Numbered from the stretch's first letter, positions 17,389-27,343 are shown. The stretch is 64,000 nucleotides of DNA from Gibbsiella quercinecans (GCF_002291425.1 NZ_CP014136.1:682001-746000), one strand, 5' to 3'. The notes: generated from the sequence alone by a model not told the origin. Program-made: numbers and translations.

Positions 17389-18255
17389 ATGTCAGACAAT
17401 CACTATCAACCGCCAAAGGTATGGGAATGGAAGCAAGATAACGGCGGCACGTTCGCCAACATCAACCGCCCGGTTTCAGGGCCGACGCATGAAAAGGCCC
17501 TGCCCGTGGGTAAACACCCGCTGCAGCTTTACTCGCTAGGCACGCCCAACGGCCAGAAAGTGACCATCCTGCTCGAAGAGTTGCTGGCGCTCGGCGTTAG
17601 CGCAGCGGAATACGATGCCTGGCTGATCCGCATTAACGAAGGCGAGCAATTCTCCAGCGGTTTTGTTGCCGTCAACCCCAACTCGAAAATCCCGGCGCTG
17701 AGCGACCATTCCGCCACGCCGCCGATCCGCGTATTCGAATCCGGCAATATCCTGCTGTATCTGGCGGAAAAGTTCGGTCACTTCCTGCCACAGGATCTGG
17801 CCGGGCGCACTGAAACCCTGAACTGGCTGTTCTGGCTGCAAGGTTCCGCACCGTTCCTTGGCGGCGGTTTTGGCCATTTTTACAACTATGCGCCGGTGAA
17901 AATCGAGTACGCCATCGATCGCTTTGCCATGGAGGCCAAACGCCAACTGGACGTGCTGGATAAACAGCTGGCGCGCGGCAGGTACGTAGCGGGCAGCGAA
18001 TACACCATTGCCGATATGGCTATCTGGCCGTGGTACGGCAACGTGGTGCTTGGCAATGTCTACAACGCGGCGGAGTTTCTGGATGCCGGCAGTTACACCA
18101 ACGTGCTGCGCTGGGCCAACGATGTCGGCAACCGCCCGGAGGTCAAACGCGGGCGCATCGTTAACCGCAGTTTTGGCCCGCTTGATGAACAACTGCATGA
18201 GCGCCATGCCGCCAGCGATTTCATCAACAATACTGAAGATAAGCGCCAGGCATAG
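17389..18255 (+). CDS. yghU: Glutathione S-transferase-like disulfide reductase YghU
   Basis: A 288-residue protein matching the length and sequence pattern of E. coli YghU: MSDNHYQPPKVWEWKQDNGG, LYSLGTPNGQKVTILLEELLALG (thioredoxin-like domain), FVAVNPNSKIPAL and the cis-Pro/FESGNILLYLAEKFG glutathione site, then an all-helical C-domain with YTIADMAIWPWYGN. It belongs to the nu-class-like GSTs that reduce organic disulfides with two bound glutathiones. Its neighbour gss makes a glutathione conjugate, so the pair probably acts in thiol redox metabolism. It ends 10 bases before the convergent FAD oxidoreductase. Confidence 0.93.
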   Translation: MSDNHYQPPKVWEWKQDNGGTFANINRPVSGPTHEKALPVGKHPLQLYSLGTPNGQKVTILLEELLALGVSAAEYDAWLIRINEGEQFSSGFVAVNPNSKIPALSDHSATPPIRVFESGNILLYLAEKFGHFLPQDLAGRTETLNWLFWLQGSAPFLGGGFGHFYNYAPVKIEYAIDRFAMEAKRQLDVLDKQLARGRYVAGSEYTIADMAIWPWYGNVVLGNVYNAAEFLDAGSYTNVLRWANDVGNRPEVKRGRIVNRSFGPLDEQLHERHAASDFINNTEDKRQA

Positions 18256-18265
18256 CCGCAGCGGC

Positions 18266-19594
18266 TCACAACCAGTGCTGCGCGCGGATCCGTTCGCCAT
18301 CGCTAAAGCGCGCCAGGCGGAACGGGTGTGGATCCACACTGGGGGGGGCGCCGGTCGCCAAATCCGCCATCAGTTGGCCGGCGCCCGGCGCGATGCCGAA
18401 GCCGTGCCCCGAGAAGCCGGTGGCCAGAAACAGCCCCGGCACCGCCGGCACATCGGAAATCACCGGAATGGCGTCCGGCATGGTGTCGATCATGCCGCCC
18501 CAGCTTTGCGCAATCGGCAGGGGCGCCAGGGCGGGGAACGCCTGCAGCAGATTATCGGCGATGCGCTGCACCGCCCGTGGATCAATCTGCGGATCGAGCA
18601 CCCGAATGTGTTCATAAATCGACACCCTATCCGCCTGGCCCGGCCGCCAATACAGCAACTCTTCCATAAAGCGCCGGCCCAACCGCAGCGATAATGTCTG
18701 GCGTTCCACCCGATAGGCCGGCATAAACAAGCGGGCAAAGCGCAGCGAATCCGGGGTGATGTCCGCTTTGCTGGTCATGGAGCTTGCCACCGTCAATCCG
18801 CCGTCCAGCCGTTTGCGCAGCGCCACCGTGCCCAGACTGATGCAACTGCCGGGATCAAAATCCGTCGGCCCGGTACGAAACACCGTCGACAGCACCTTAA
18901 GCTGCGGCAGGGTTACGCCGCAGCCTTGCATCAACAGCCGCGACCAGGCGCCGCCGGCCACCACCACAGTGCGGCAACGGATGGCGCCGCGCTCGGTCAC
19001 CACTTCGCTGACGCGGCCCCCCGCCCGCTCGATGGCGCGCACGGCGCAGTGTTGCTGTAGGTTCAACCCCTGCTCCATGGCGTGGGCCACCATCGCCGGC
19101 GCCGCTTTCTGCGGTTCTGCCCGCCCGTCCAGTTCAGTAAACAGCGCGCCCTGCACGCCGGCGCTCAAACCGGGCAACTTATGTTGCAACTGGGCCTGCG
19201 TCAGCCATTCGCTGTGTATATCGTGCTGGCGCGCCTCTTGCACCCAGTGCTGGAAGCGCTGTTGCTGCGCATCGCTGCGCGCGGCATAGCCGATGCCGGT
19301 GATGCGAAAGCCGGTTTCCCGCCCCAAGCGTTCATTCATCCCCTGCCATAGCTGCATGCTAAGGTTGATCAGGGGCAGCTCGCGCAGATCGCGCCCAGTG
19401 CGGCGGCACCACCCCCAGTTGCGGCTCGATTGCTCGGCCGCCACCAGGCCCTTTTCCAACAGCACCGTCGGCACGCCGCGCGCCACCAGCGCCAGCGCCG
19501 TCGCCACCCCCACGATCCCGCCGCCAACCACCACAACTTCCGTTTCATGCGGAAATTCAGGCGATGACGCCACCAAATCAACATTCGGCCCCAT
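18266..19594 (-). CDS. FAD-dependent amine oxidoreductase (DAO family), copy 1
   Basis: A 442-residue D-amino-acid-oxidase-fold flavoprotein. EVVVVGGGIVGVATALALVARG is the dinucleotide-binding GxGxxG, EQSSRNWGWCRR is a subfamily signature shared with the second copy at 23275-24606, and FLATGFSGHGFGIAPGAG is the C-terminal FAD motif. It would oxidise an amine, probably a secondary amine or D-amino acid. It is the last gene of the transporter operon and follows the second permease by 54 bases; this suggests that the imported compound is its substrate. GGGGGAAAT precedes the ATG. Confidence 0.85.
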   Translation of the reverse strand: MGPNVDLVASSPEFPHETEVVVVGGGIVGVATALALVARGVPTVLLEKGLVAAEQSSRNWGWCRRTGRDLRELPLINLSMQLWQGMNERLGRETGFRITGIGYAARSDAQQQRFQHWVQEARQHDIHSEWLTQAQLQHKLPGLSAGVQGALFTELDGRAEPQKAAPAMVAHAMEQGLNLQQHCAVRAIERAGGRVSEVVTERGAIRCRTVVVAGGAWSRLLMQGCGVTLPQLKVLSTVFRTGPTDFDPGSCISLGTVALRKRLDGGLTVASSMTSKADITPDSLRFARLFMPAYRVERQTLSLRLGRRFMEELLYWRPGQADRVSIYEHIRVLDPQIDPRAVQRIADNLLQAFPALAPLPIAQSWGGMIDTMPDAIPVISDVPAVPGLFLATGFSGHGFGIAPGAGQLMADLATGAPPSVDPHPFRLARFSDGERIRAQHWL

Positions 19595-19648
19595 ATTTCC
19601 CCCACCTCAATGATTCTTTTCTTCGATCCCGTTAACCGGGGACTCGGC

Positions 19649-20530
19649 CTAGTCGCTGCGGGCATCCAGTGCGTCGCGCAGGCCGTCGCCAATAAAGTTG
19701 AAGCTGGTGACGGCGAGCGTAATCGCGATGCCCGGCGCCAACGCCAGCCAGGGCGCGCGCACCAGATACTGTTGAGCGCCGTTCAACATGTTGCCCCAGC
19801 TGGGTAACGGCGGCTGAATGCCGTAGCCCAGGAAGCTGATGTAGGCTTCAAGCAAAATGGCGCGCGCCACGGTGAGCGTGGCGGCCACGATGATCGGCCC
19901 GATCACGTTGGGCAGCAGTTCACGGAACATGATCCAGCGGTTCGACAGCCCCAGCATCCGGGCCGCCAGGATAAACTCACGCTCGCGCAGCGAACGCACT
20001 TCGGCCTCCACGATGCGCGCCACCTCCATCCAACTGGTGACGGCGATAATCACGGTGATCATCAGCGGGCTGGGTTTAATAAACGCCGCCAGCGCCAGCA
20101 GCAAAAAGACGCTGGGAAATGACAGGAAGGCATCGACCACGCGCATCAATAGGTTGCCGATGCGGCCGCCGAAATAGCCCGCAGTGATGCCGATCGCCAC
20201 GCCAAACAGAATGCTAAGCAGCATGGAAAAGAAGCCCACCAGCAGCGAAATACGCCCGGCCATCAGCAACCGCGCCAGGGTATCGCGCCCCAGCGGATCG
20301 CTGCCCAGCAGGTGCCAGCCGGTGAGCGGCGGCGCGAAACGGTTGCGTAAATCGATATGCAGATCGTCAAACGGCAACAGCAGCGGGCCGAAGGCGCATG
20401 CCAGGGTCATCAACACAATCATAATCAGCCCGGCGCAGGCCATACGATGGCGCAGGAAGCGGCGCAGCGTACGGCTGTGCCACCAATGGTGCGCGGAAGA
20501 ATGCGCGGTTATAACCGAAGAAGCGGTCAT
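19649..20530 (-). CDS. ABC transporter permease, DppC/OppC type
   Basis: A 293-residue permease with about six membrane segments. GWHLLGSDPLGRDTLARLLMAGRISLLVG is the conserved N-terminal motif of DppC-type subunits, and EFILAARMLGLSNRWIMFRELLPNV is the EAA loop that contacts the ATPase. It pairs with the DppB-type subunit encoded just upstream. Two ATGs are adjacent (20533, 20530); the second has GGAG at six bases. Gap to the upstream permease is 11 bases. Confidence 0.88.
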   Translation of the reverse strand: MTASSVITAHSSAHHWWHSRTLRRFLRHRMACAGLIMIVLMTLACAFGPLLLPFDDLHIDLRNRFAPPLTGWHLLGSDPLGRDTLARLLMAGRISLLVGFFSMLLSILFGVAIGITAGYFGGRIGNLLMRVVDAFLSFPSVFLLLALAAFIKPSPLMITVIIAVTSWMEVARIVEAEVRSLREREFILAARMLGLSNRWIMFRELLPNVIGPIIVAATLTVARAILLEAYISFLGYGIQPPLPSWGNMLNGAQQYLVRAPWLALAPGIAITLAVTSFNFIGDGLRDALDARSD

Positions 20531-20541
20531 CATCGTCTCCT

Positions 20542-21492
20542 TTATGCGGGGCGAATACGCGGATCGATCACGGCGGTCAGCACGTCTGCCAGCAGGTTGC
20601 CCAGCAATACCAGAATGGCGGAGCACATCAACAGCCCCATCACCACCGGGTAATCGCTGTATCCCAGGCTGTCGAGAAACAGCCGCCCCATGCCGGGCCA
20701 GGTGAATACCGTTTCCGCCACCAGCGCCCCGCCCAGCAAGGTAGGCAGTTGCATCCCCGCCAATGTGATCATCGGCAACAACGCGTTGCCCACCACATGC
20801 TTCATCAACACCCGGCGCGGCGTCAGCCCCTTGGCTCTGGCGGTTTTCACGAAGTCCTGGTTGATCACATCCAGCGTTGCGCTGCGCATATAGCGGCTCC
20901 AGATCGCGACATCGACAAAGGTCAGCACCAGCACCGGCAAAACCAGGTGCCGCGCCACATCCAGCACCGAGCCATCGCCCATGGTGTACATATTGCCCGC
21001 CGGCAGCCATTGCAGCTTCAGCGCAAAAACGTAAATGGCCACCAGGCCGAACCAGAAGGTGGGAATGGAAAGCGCAATCATCGAGGCGACGGTGGCGATA
21101 TCGTCAAACAGGCTATAGCGCCGCACAGCGCTGCGGATCCCCACCCAGGTACCGATAGTGGCGGCCAGCACGCCTGACGTCACCATCAGCAATAAGGTGG
21201 CGGGAATATGGGCGAAAATAATCGTCAGCACCGGCTGCCCGTCCCGGTATGAGCGGCCCCAATCGCCGCGCAGCAAATGGCTCAGCCAGTCCAGATACTG
21301 CACCGGCAGCGGGCGGTTCAGCCCCATCTGTTCGGCAATGCGGTTCAGCGCCTCCTGGCTCATGCCGGGGGTGAGCGTGTACTGCGACAGCGGGCCGCCC
21401 GGCGCCAGATTCAGCGCCGCGAAACCGATAAGCGAGATCAAAAACAGCAGCACAACGCTTTGCCACAGCCGCCGTATCAAAAAGTTCAGCAT
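20542..21492 (-). CDS. ABC transporter permease, DppB/OppB type
   Basis: A 316-residue permease. The N-terminal FLIRRLWQSVVLLFLISLIGFA segment, the GLNRPLPVQYLDWLSHLLRGDWGRSY motif and the EAA loop DFVKTARAKGLTPRRVLMKHVVGNALLPM are typical of DppB subunits. ATG at 21492 has GGAGG six bases upstream and is preferred to an in-frame GTG at 21498. Together with the next gene it forms the membrane channel of a peptide- or opine-class importer. Confidence 0.88.
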   Translation of the reverse strand: MLNFLIRRLWQSVVLLFLISLIGFAALNLAPGGPLSQYTLTPGMSQEALNRIAEQMGLNRPLPVQYLDWLSHLLRGDWGRSYRDGQPVLTIIFAHIPATLLLMVTSGVLAATIGTWVGIRSAVRRYSLFDDIATVASMIALSIPTFWFGLVAIYVFALKLQWLPAGNMYTMGDGSVLDVARHLVLPVLVLTFVDVAIWSRYMRSATLDVINQDFVKTARAKGLTPRRVLMKHVVGNALLPMITLAGMQLPTLLGGALVAETVFTWPGMGRLFLDSLGYSDYPVVMGLLMCSAILVLLGNLLADVLTAVIDPRIRPA

Positions 21493-21551
21493 GATCACCT
21501 CCCCACCTGATTACATCCCGCCGGCAGCGCGCCGCCGGCCGCTGAACGCGA

Positions 21552-23222
21552 TTAGCTATGCCAATACCAGGTGCCCACGTTCCAGCTGTCGATACGCACA
21601 TTGATATTCGGAATAACATTTTCGATCCCCTGCTTGTGCCCGCGCACGGTGGCAAACGGGAACAACGGCAGGAAAGGCATATCCTGGCGCACGATTTCCT
21701 GGATTTTCATATACACCGCCTTGCGCTGTTCCGGCACGAAGGTGGCGCTGCCTTCGCTCAACAGGCGGTCAACTTCCGGGTTTTGATATTGGAAGGTGTT
21801 CTGTCCCGATCCCCCTTTGGCCGGGATCGCGGTAGAACGCATATAGTCGGAGGTGTCCGGATCGGCGCCGGTCAGGAAGTTCAGCCCGACGATGGAGGAA
21901 TCAAACTGCGACATCATCCAGAATTCACCCCACATCACCGCCGGCGGCAGGTTGGCGATTTTCATCTCAATGCCCACCTCCTGGAAGGTTTGCTGCAGGA
22001 ACTGCTGCATTTGCTCGCGCAGGTGGTTGCCTGCGGTCGTGGAGTTGTTAAACGACAGGCGAACGCCGTTCTTTTGGCGGATGCCGTCGGAACCGGGCTG
22101 CCACCCGGCTTCATCAAGGATCTGTTTGGCCTTATCGAGGTTGAACTCATGCTTGGGCAACGCGGCGTTGTAATACTGGGAGCCAACCGGCATATAGGTT
22201 TCCGTTGGCTTCGGTAGCCCATAGTAGAGGGAATCGATAATGGTCTGCTTATCGATGGCGTAATAGATCGCCTGGCGCACCGCCAGCTCCTGGAATTGCG
22301 GCTTGCCCAGGTTAAAGGCGAAGTTTTCCACCGTCGCGCTGGCGACCACTTCCACCGCCTTGCCCGGCAACTTTTTGGCGTCGTCGTAATGATCGGCCGT
22401 AATCCACTGCAGGCCGACCACATCAATATCCCCTGATGCGAACTGGGTATACATCACGTTCAGATCGGGGATGTATTTGTAAATGATCCGTTCCAGGTAC
22501 GGCCCGCCGTTGAAGTAGTCCGCATTGGCCAGCAATTCAATATGATCGCCGGGGATGCGCCGCTGCCATTTGTAAGGCCCGGTGCCCACCGGCGCATTGT
22601 TGAACGGCGCGGTGTTCTTGTCGGCCAGCGGCCCAAGAATATGCTCGGGCACGATGAAGGTTGACGCCAGAATCGAGGTATAGGGCGCGAAAGGTTTCGC
22701 CATGCGCCAGGTGATTTCCGTCGGCGAAACCACCTGGATATCCCGCACCAGCTCATGCCCGGTTTTACGCCAACTGCGGAAGTTGGGATCCACCAGCAGC
22801 TCGAGAGTGAACTTCACATCCTGGGCGGTGAAAGGCTGGCCGTCATGCCATTTGACGCCGTCGCGCAGTTTGATGCGAAACTGCAGGCCATCGGCAGAGA
22901 TGCCGCCATTCGCCACCGTCGGCACTTCCACCGCCAGCGAGGGGGTGAAATTGCCCTGCGGATCGATGGCAAACAGCGGATCAAATAAACTGAAATGCAG
23001 CCCCTCATCAACTTCGATATGCGGCAAATGCGGGTTGAACACGGTGGGCTCCTGCGAGAAACCGATAATCATCTGCCCCTTGCGCTGGGCCGGCGGGGCC
23101 GCCAGCGCGCGCCCCACACCAAACAGGTTAGGCAGCGCCAGCGTGGCTGCGCCGGCTGCCATATAGATCAGCGCTTTGCGGCGGGAAAGCTGGGGTAATG
23201 CGTCGGTAAGCTTATCGGTCAT
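21552..23222 (-). CDS. Tat-exported peptide/opine-type ABC substrate-binding protein
   Basis: A 556-residue family 5 extracellular solute-binding protein (DppA/OppA class). The N-terminus has a twin-arginine signal, LSRRKALIYMAAGAATLALP, ending near ALAAPPAQ. Family markers include LRDGVKWHDGQPFTAQDVKF and AIDKQTIIDSLYYG. Most such proteins use Sec; the Tat signal is less common. The substrate cannot be read from sequence, but the two amine oxidoreductases in the operon make an amine-containing compound (opine, N-substituted amino acid or D-amino-acid peptide) plausible. Confidence 0.88.
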   Translation of the reverse strand: MTDKLTDALPQLSRRKALIYMAAGAATLALPNLFGVGRALAAPPAQRKGQMIIGFSQEPTVFNPHLPHIEVDEGLHFSLFDPLFAIDPQGNFTPSLAVEVPTVANGGISADGLQFRIKLRDGVKWHDGQPFTAQDVKFTLELLVDPNFRSWRKTGHELVRDIQVVSPTEITWRMAKPFAPYTSILASTFIVPEHILGPLADKNTAPFNNAPVGTGPYKWQRRIPGDHIELLANADYFNGGPYLERIIYKYIPDLNVMYTQFASGDIDVVGLQWITADHYDDAKKLPGKAVEVVASATVENFAFNLGKPQFQELAVRQAIYYAIDKQTIIDSLYYGLPKPTETYMPVGSQYYNAALPKHEFNLDKAKQILDEAGWQPGSDGIRQKNGVRLSFNNSTTAGNHLREQMQQFLQQTFQEVGIEMKIANLPPAVMWGEFWMMSQFDSSIVGLNFLTGADPDTSDYMRSTAIPAKGGSGQNTFQYQNPEVDRLLSEGSATFVPEQRKAVYMKIQEIVRQDMPFLPLFPFATVRGHKQGIENVIPNINVRIDSWNVGTWYWHS

Positions 23223-23274
23223 CGTGATTCCCTCAGGTTAAGGTCTGACAAGGCCATCGCGGCCAGGCTAACGA

Positions 23275-24606
23275 TCAAATGCCGCTGATGATGTCGATTT
23301 TGGAACCGTCTGAAAAACGTGAAAAACGAAACGCCCGCGGATCGACAATCGGTGGCCTGCCCAGCACCAGATCCGCCATCAGCCTCCCCGCCGCCGGCCC
23401 AATGCCGAAGCCGTGGCCGGAAAAACCGGTGGCGATAAAAAAGCCTGGCAGGCTATCCACCGGCGAGATAACCGGCACCGCGTCCGGCACCACGTCGATG
23501 CACCCGGCCCAGCGCTGGACGATACGCGCCTGGTTGAACTGCGGGAAATGGCGTTTAAGCTGCTCAAACGGCCGCTGGGAAAGCGCCATGGAAGGCTTCG
23601 GATCCAGCACCCGGCAGTATTCAAACGGGCTGGCTTCATCCATCGCCCAGTGTCGGCCAAGGCGCGCCTCATCCAGAAAACGCCAGCCAAGGCGCGGGCG
23701 CAACGAACGCCATTCACTGCGCAGCGCCGGCAAAAACGGGCGCGCATGGCGGAAGGCGTCGGGCACGATATCCACGATGTTTTCATGCCCGGACGCCACG
23801 GTATAGCCGCCGTCCTGCCGCTTGCGGATGGCGAAATCCTCATACCACAGCGCCTCTTCCGGCCCGCCCGCCAACGGAGCGGTGCGCAACACGCTGTTCA
23901 TCACTTTCAACTGCGGCAGGCGCAGCCCAAAACGGCCGGCAAACAGCCCGGACCAGGCGCCGCCGGCCAATACCACGCTTTGGCAGGCAATGGCGCCGCG
24001 CTCGGTAATCACGGCGGAAACCCGCCCGGCGCTGGTTTCAATGCCGCGCACCGCACATTCGGTCAAGATCGCCGCCCCGTTGCGGCGCGCCGCTTCGGCC
24101 AGCGCCGGCGCCACTTTTTGCGGTTCGGCCCGGCCATCTTCGGGTGCGTACATCGCGCCCAGCGGCACCACCGGCGTGGCCGGAAACCGTTGCTGGAACT
24201 GGCGGCTATCGAGCATATGCGTGCTGAAGGCGTAATCGCTGATGGATTGGCACCAGCGCTGATGCTCGGCGAACTCTTTTTCGCTGTGGCAGGTAAAGAC
24301 AATGCCCGCACGCTGATAGCCGGTATCCGCAGCCAGCCGGCTGTCCAGGGTTTGCCAAATCTTCAGCGCCGCCACCATCAGCGGGATCTCCCGCGGATCG
24401 CGGCGCGAAAGCCGCACCCAGCCCCAGTTGCGGCTGGATTGCTCATGGCCGATACCGCCCTTTTCGCACAGGGCCACGCTTACCTTCTGTTCGGCAAGCT
24501 CCAGCGCCGTCGCGGCGCCGATGATACCCCCGCCAATCACCACGACATCGACGTTTTTTGGCAATGCGCCATCGCCGTGCACAGGCACCACAAAAGGTCC
24601 AGGCAT
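23275..24606 (-). CDS. FAD-dependent amine oxidoreductase (DAO family), copy 2
   Basis: A 443-residue paralogue of the protein at 18266-19594. VDVVVIGGGIIGAATALELAEQ binds FAD; EQSSRNWGWVRLSRRDPREIPLM and FFIATGFSGHGFGIGPAAG match the first copy nearly motif for motif, with clear divergence between. Two related but different oxidases at the two ends of a transporter operon suggest either sequential steps or different stereo- or side-chain specificity. It lies 52 bases before the binding-protein gene and 94 bases after the MarR gene, all on one strand. Confidence 0.85.
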   Translation of the reverse strand: MPGPFVVPVHGDGALPKNVDVVVIGGGIIGAATALELAEQKVSVALCEKGGIGHEQSSRNWGWVRLSRRDPREIPLMVAALKIWQTLDSRLAADTGYQRAGIVFTCHSEKEFAEHQRWCQSISDYAFSTHMLDSRQFQQRFPATPVVPLGAMYAPEDGRAEPQKVAPALAEAARRNGAAILTECAVRGIETSAGRVSAVITERGAIACQSVVLAGGAWSGLFAGRFGLRLPQLKVMNSVLRTAPLAGGPEEALWYEDFAIRKRQDGGYTVASGHENIVDIVPDAFRHARPFLPALRSEWRSLRPRLGWRFLDEARLGRHWAMDEASPFEYCRVLDPKPSMALSQRPFEQLKRHFPQFNQARIVQRWAGCIDVVPDAVPVISPVDSLPGFFIATGFSGHGFGIGPAAGRLMADLVLGRPPIVDPRAFRFSRFSDGSKIDIISGI

Positions 24607-24700
24607 TATTCTGCTCTCTGTTCCGGTGGGAAAAATAAAATCGGCCGTATGTTTAACGCCGCAATGCTATTTTCATCGTGCTGATTGCAACGGGAATGAA

Positions 24701-25207
24701 TTAATATTCTTGCGCCGCCCATTCAAATGCGCCGTTATCATGTAGCACCCGTTTAAGGATATTAATCACGAAGCCTTTCTCTCGTTCAGAAACCGCCTGG
24801 AAAAATGTCTCCTCCTGTTCCGCGACCAGTTTAGTGACTTTTTCCGCCAGTTCCTGGCCGTGTTCAGTGAGATAAAGCGCCTGCGATCGGCTGTCGTCGA
24901 TGGCAATTTTGCGGATTAATAACCCCTGGGTTTCCATTTGATTTAATAGCCGGCCCATGGCGGAACGATCGCGCATTATCACTTCGGCGATTGCCGAAGG
25001 CCGGATGCCGGGATAGCGCGCAACAATTAATAACGTGCTGATTTTCCCCGTTCCTTTCGCCACTTCCAGCCCGGCCAGCTTTTTATCCAGATCGCGCGAG
25101 ACGGCGATATTGGTGCTGCGAATATAAAAACTCAGCAGTTGCCCCAGCACGCCCAGATCCAGCGCCTCGGTGCTGTGGCGGCCCAATTTCTTTTCTTGAT
25201 CTGCCAT
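24701..25207 (-). CDS. MarR-family transcriptional regulator
   Basis: A 168-residue winged-helix regulator. The helix-turn-helix lies near residues 60-90 (GIRPSAIAEVIMRDRSAMGRLLNQME), followed by the wing (GLLIRKIAIDDSRSQALYLTEHG). It heads the oxidase-transporter operon and is divergent from the ATPase gene, so it most likely controls both. ATG at 25207 has GAGGTG upstream; an in-frame start at 25240 would add eleven residues without a better ribosome site. Confidence 0.85.
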   Translation of the reverse strand: MADQEKKLGRHSTEALDLGVLGQLLSFYIRSTNIAVSRDLDKKLAGLEVAKGTGKISTLLIVARYPGIRPSAIAEVIMRDRSAMGRLLNQMETQGLLIRKIAIDDSRSQALYLTEHGQELAEKVTKLVAEQEETFFQAVSEREKGFVINILKRVLHDNGAFEWAAQEY

Positions 25208-25612
25208 CGACACCTCACGAAAGATATCCATAATCAACACCAGAAAAATAACAATCGCCCACTCAAGGTTGCAAAATTATTATTGGTAGGTTAGTAGACA
25301 ATTACAACTAATTTAATCATAGCTTTTTCTTATTCTCTTTGGTGCATTCAGCGCCATTTAACCCAACGCACCGCCACTGGCATTTATCCTTCGGGAAAAA
25401 TCGTCATTAATCAACCGGCCGGCATTTATACGCCAAGACACCACCCATAATAAAAACATATTTTATATATCAGCGACGGCTGTATAGGGTATGGGTTAAT
25501 AACAATCACCTTACATAATCTGTTAAATAAATACCTGCGCGCCAGGGGGAAGCCGCTGGCCCGGAAACGGTGCTTTTCTCGTCACGCACGTTAGGGAAAG
25601 AGGTCGCTTGCC
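25208..25612. other. Divergent promoter region of the oxidase-transporter locus
   Basis: A strongly A+T-rich 405-base spacer between the MarR gene and the ATPase gene. An imperfect dyad TAGTAGACAATTACAACTA (25292-25310) is a candidate MarR operator. No other gene is visible. Confidence 0.55.
25292..25310. promoter_or_regulatory. Candidate MarR operator (imperfect dyad)
   Basis: TAGTAGACAATTACAACTA has TAGT/ACTA ends and a central CAATT with partial symmetry. It is placed between the two divergent starts, as expected for a MarR site. Symmetry is imperfect, so this is tentative. Confidence 0.35.
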
Positions 25613-27238
25613 ATGACACAGATTAAACCAGCCCCAACGACCCCGATTCTGTCGGTTAAAAACTTAACCGTCGCCTTGCCGGCGGGTATGGATCGTCAAT
25701 ACGCGGTGGAAAACCTCTCGTTCGCACTCTATCCCGGTGAAATTCTGTGCATTATCGGCGAATCCGGCTCCGGGAAATCCGTGACGGCGCACGCGGCGAT
25801 GGGGTTGCTGCCGAAGGTGCTCACGGTGCAACACGGTGAGATATGCCTGCACGGCAAAGACCTGCTGCAGGAAACGCCGGCCGCACTGCGCAACCTGCAG
25901 GGGCGCGCCATTGCGATCATTTTCCAGGATCCGCTCTCGGCGCTGAACCCGATCATGACCATCGGCCAGCAGATCGCCGAAGTGATGGAAGCGCATAAGG
26001 TCGGCACGCCCGCATCACGCCAGCAAAAGGTACTTTCCCTGTTGAGCGAAGTGGGCCTGCCCGACCCGCTGACGGTGCAACATCAGTATCCGTTCAACCT
26101 CTCCGGCGGCCAGCGCCAGCGGGTGATGATCGCCATAGCGCTGGCGTTGGATCCGGACGTGCTGATCGCCGATGAGCCTACCACGGCGCTGGACGTCACC
26201 ACCCAGGCGCAAATACTGCAGTTGATCCGCACGATTCAGCAGCGCAAACGCATGAGCGTGATGTTTATTACCCACGATTTCGGCGTGGTGGAAGAGATGG
26301 CCGACCGCGTGCTGGTGATGCAAAAAGGCCGCCTGGTTGAGGCCGGCGATGCGCGCCAGGTGCTGTCGCAGCCGGTTCACCCCTATACCCAACAATTGAT
26401 TGCCGCGGTGCCGCGCATGGCCAGCCAGCCAAAACCGGCTAAGGAGAGCAGCCCGATCGTGCTGCAGGTGAATAACCTGCAAAAAACCTATAACGCTTCT
26501 GGCGGCTGGTTGACGAAGAAACGCCAGGTGCGGGCGCTTAATAACGTTAACTTCACCATCCACAAAGGCAAAACGCTGGGGATCGTCGGCGAATCCGGCT
26601 CGGGGAAATCGTCTTTGGGCCGCATTCTGGTCAAGCTGCTGGCGGCGGATTCCGGGCAGATTCTGTTTGACGGGCGCGATATCGTGGCGATCTCCGAAGC
26701 GGAATTTCGCCCGCTGCGCCGCTGGATCCAGATGATATTTCAGGATCCCTTCGCCTCCCTTAACCCGCGCCAAACCATCGGCACAATTTTATCGGTCGGC
26801 CCGCTGACCCATGGCGGCATGACCCGCCATGAAGTGCGGGAAAAGGCGCTGCGTCTGTTAGCGCTGGTTGGGCTAGATGAAAGCGCCTATAACCGCTACC
26901 CACACGAGTTCTCCGGCGGGCAGCGCCAGCGCATCGGCATCGCCCGGGCGTTAATGTTTGATCCGGTATTGCTGGTGGCCGATGAGTCGGTTTCCGCGCT
27001 GGACGTTTCCGTGCAGGCGCAGGTGCTGCAATTACTGGCCGACGTGCAGCAAAAAACCCAGGTCGCCATCATGTTCATCACCCACGACTTGCGCGTGGCG
27101 AGCCAGATTTGCGATGAAATCGCCGTGCTGTACAAGGGCGAGATCGTTGAGCAAGGCACCCCGCATGAGGTGTTCTTTTCCCCGCACCATCCTTATACCC
27201 AAAAGCTGGTGAGCGCCATCCCCGGCAGCGAACGCTAA
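25613..27238 (+). CDS. Fused double ABC ATPase (DppD-DppF type)
   Basis: A 541-residue protein with two complete nucleotide-binding domains in one chain, like GsiA. Domain 1 (about 10-265): Walker A GESGSGKS, signature [33 protein letters not shown]. Domain 2 (about 285-535): [11 protein letters not shown], signature [33 protein letters not shown], where the Walker B glutamate is followed by Ser instead of the usual Pro. Each half ends with the HPYTQ motif of oligopeptide ATPases. It would energise the permeases encoded divergently at 19649-21492. Start ATG with AAAGAGG upstream. Confidence 0.9.
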   Translation: MTQIKPAPTTPILSVKNLTVALPAGMDRQYAVENLSFALYPGEILCIIGESGSGKSVTAHAAMGLLPKVLTVQHGEICLHGKDLLQETPAALRNLQGRAIAIIFQDPLSALNPIMTIGQQIAEVMEAHKVGTPASRQQKVLSLLSEVGLPDPLTVQHQYPFNLSGGQRQRVMIAIALALDPDVLIADEPTTALDVTTQAQILQLIRTIQQRKRMSVMFITHDFGVVEEMADRVLVMQKGRLVEAGDARQVLSQPVHPYTQQLIAAVPRMASQPKPAKESSPIVLQVNNLQKTYNASGGWLTKKRQVRALNNVNFTIHKGKTLGIVGESGSGKSSLGRILVKLLAADSGQILFDGRDIVAISEAEFRPLRRWIQMIFQDPFASLNPRQTIGTILSVGPLTHGGMTRHEVREKALRLLALVGLDESAYNRYPHEFSGGQRQRIGIARALMFDPVLLVADESVSALDVSVQAQVLQLLADVQQKTQVAIMFITHDLRVASQICDEIAVLYKGEIVEQGTPHEVFFSPHHPYTQKLVSAIPGSER

Positions 27239-27247
27239 CCCCCTGAT

Positions 27248-27274
27248 CGCATTGCCGCTGATACCGGCAATGCG
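27248..27274. terminator. Terminator-like hairpin after the double ATPase
   Basis: CGCATTGCCG, loop CTGATAC, CGGCAATGCG: a 10-bp stem ten bases after the stop codon. No long T-run follows, so efficiency is unknown. Confidence 0.6.
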
Positions 27275-27328
27275 GTGCAAGCATTGACTCCACCGGCAAC
27301 ATTATCCATCATGCGGCATACCGGCAGA

Positions 27329-27343
27329 TGATAACGCTTATCA
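27329..27343. promoter_or_regulatory. Palindrome TGATAACGCTTATCA upstream of the RpiR gene
   Basis: Six-base arms TGATAA/TTATCA around CGC, about 60 bases before the GTG start of the RpiR-family gene. It may be an autoregulatory operator. It also resembles the 7-1-7 form of a Fur site at 12 of 14 positions, so the regulator is uncertain. Confidence 0.45.
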
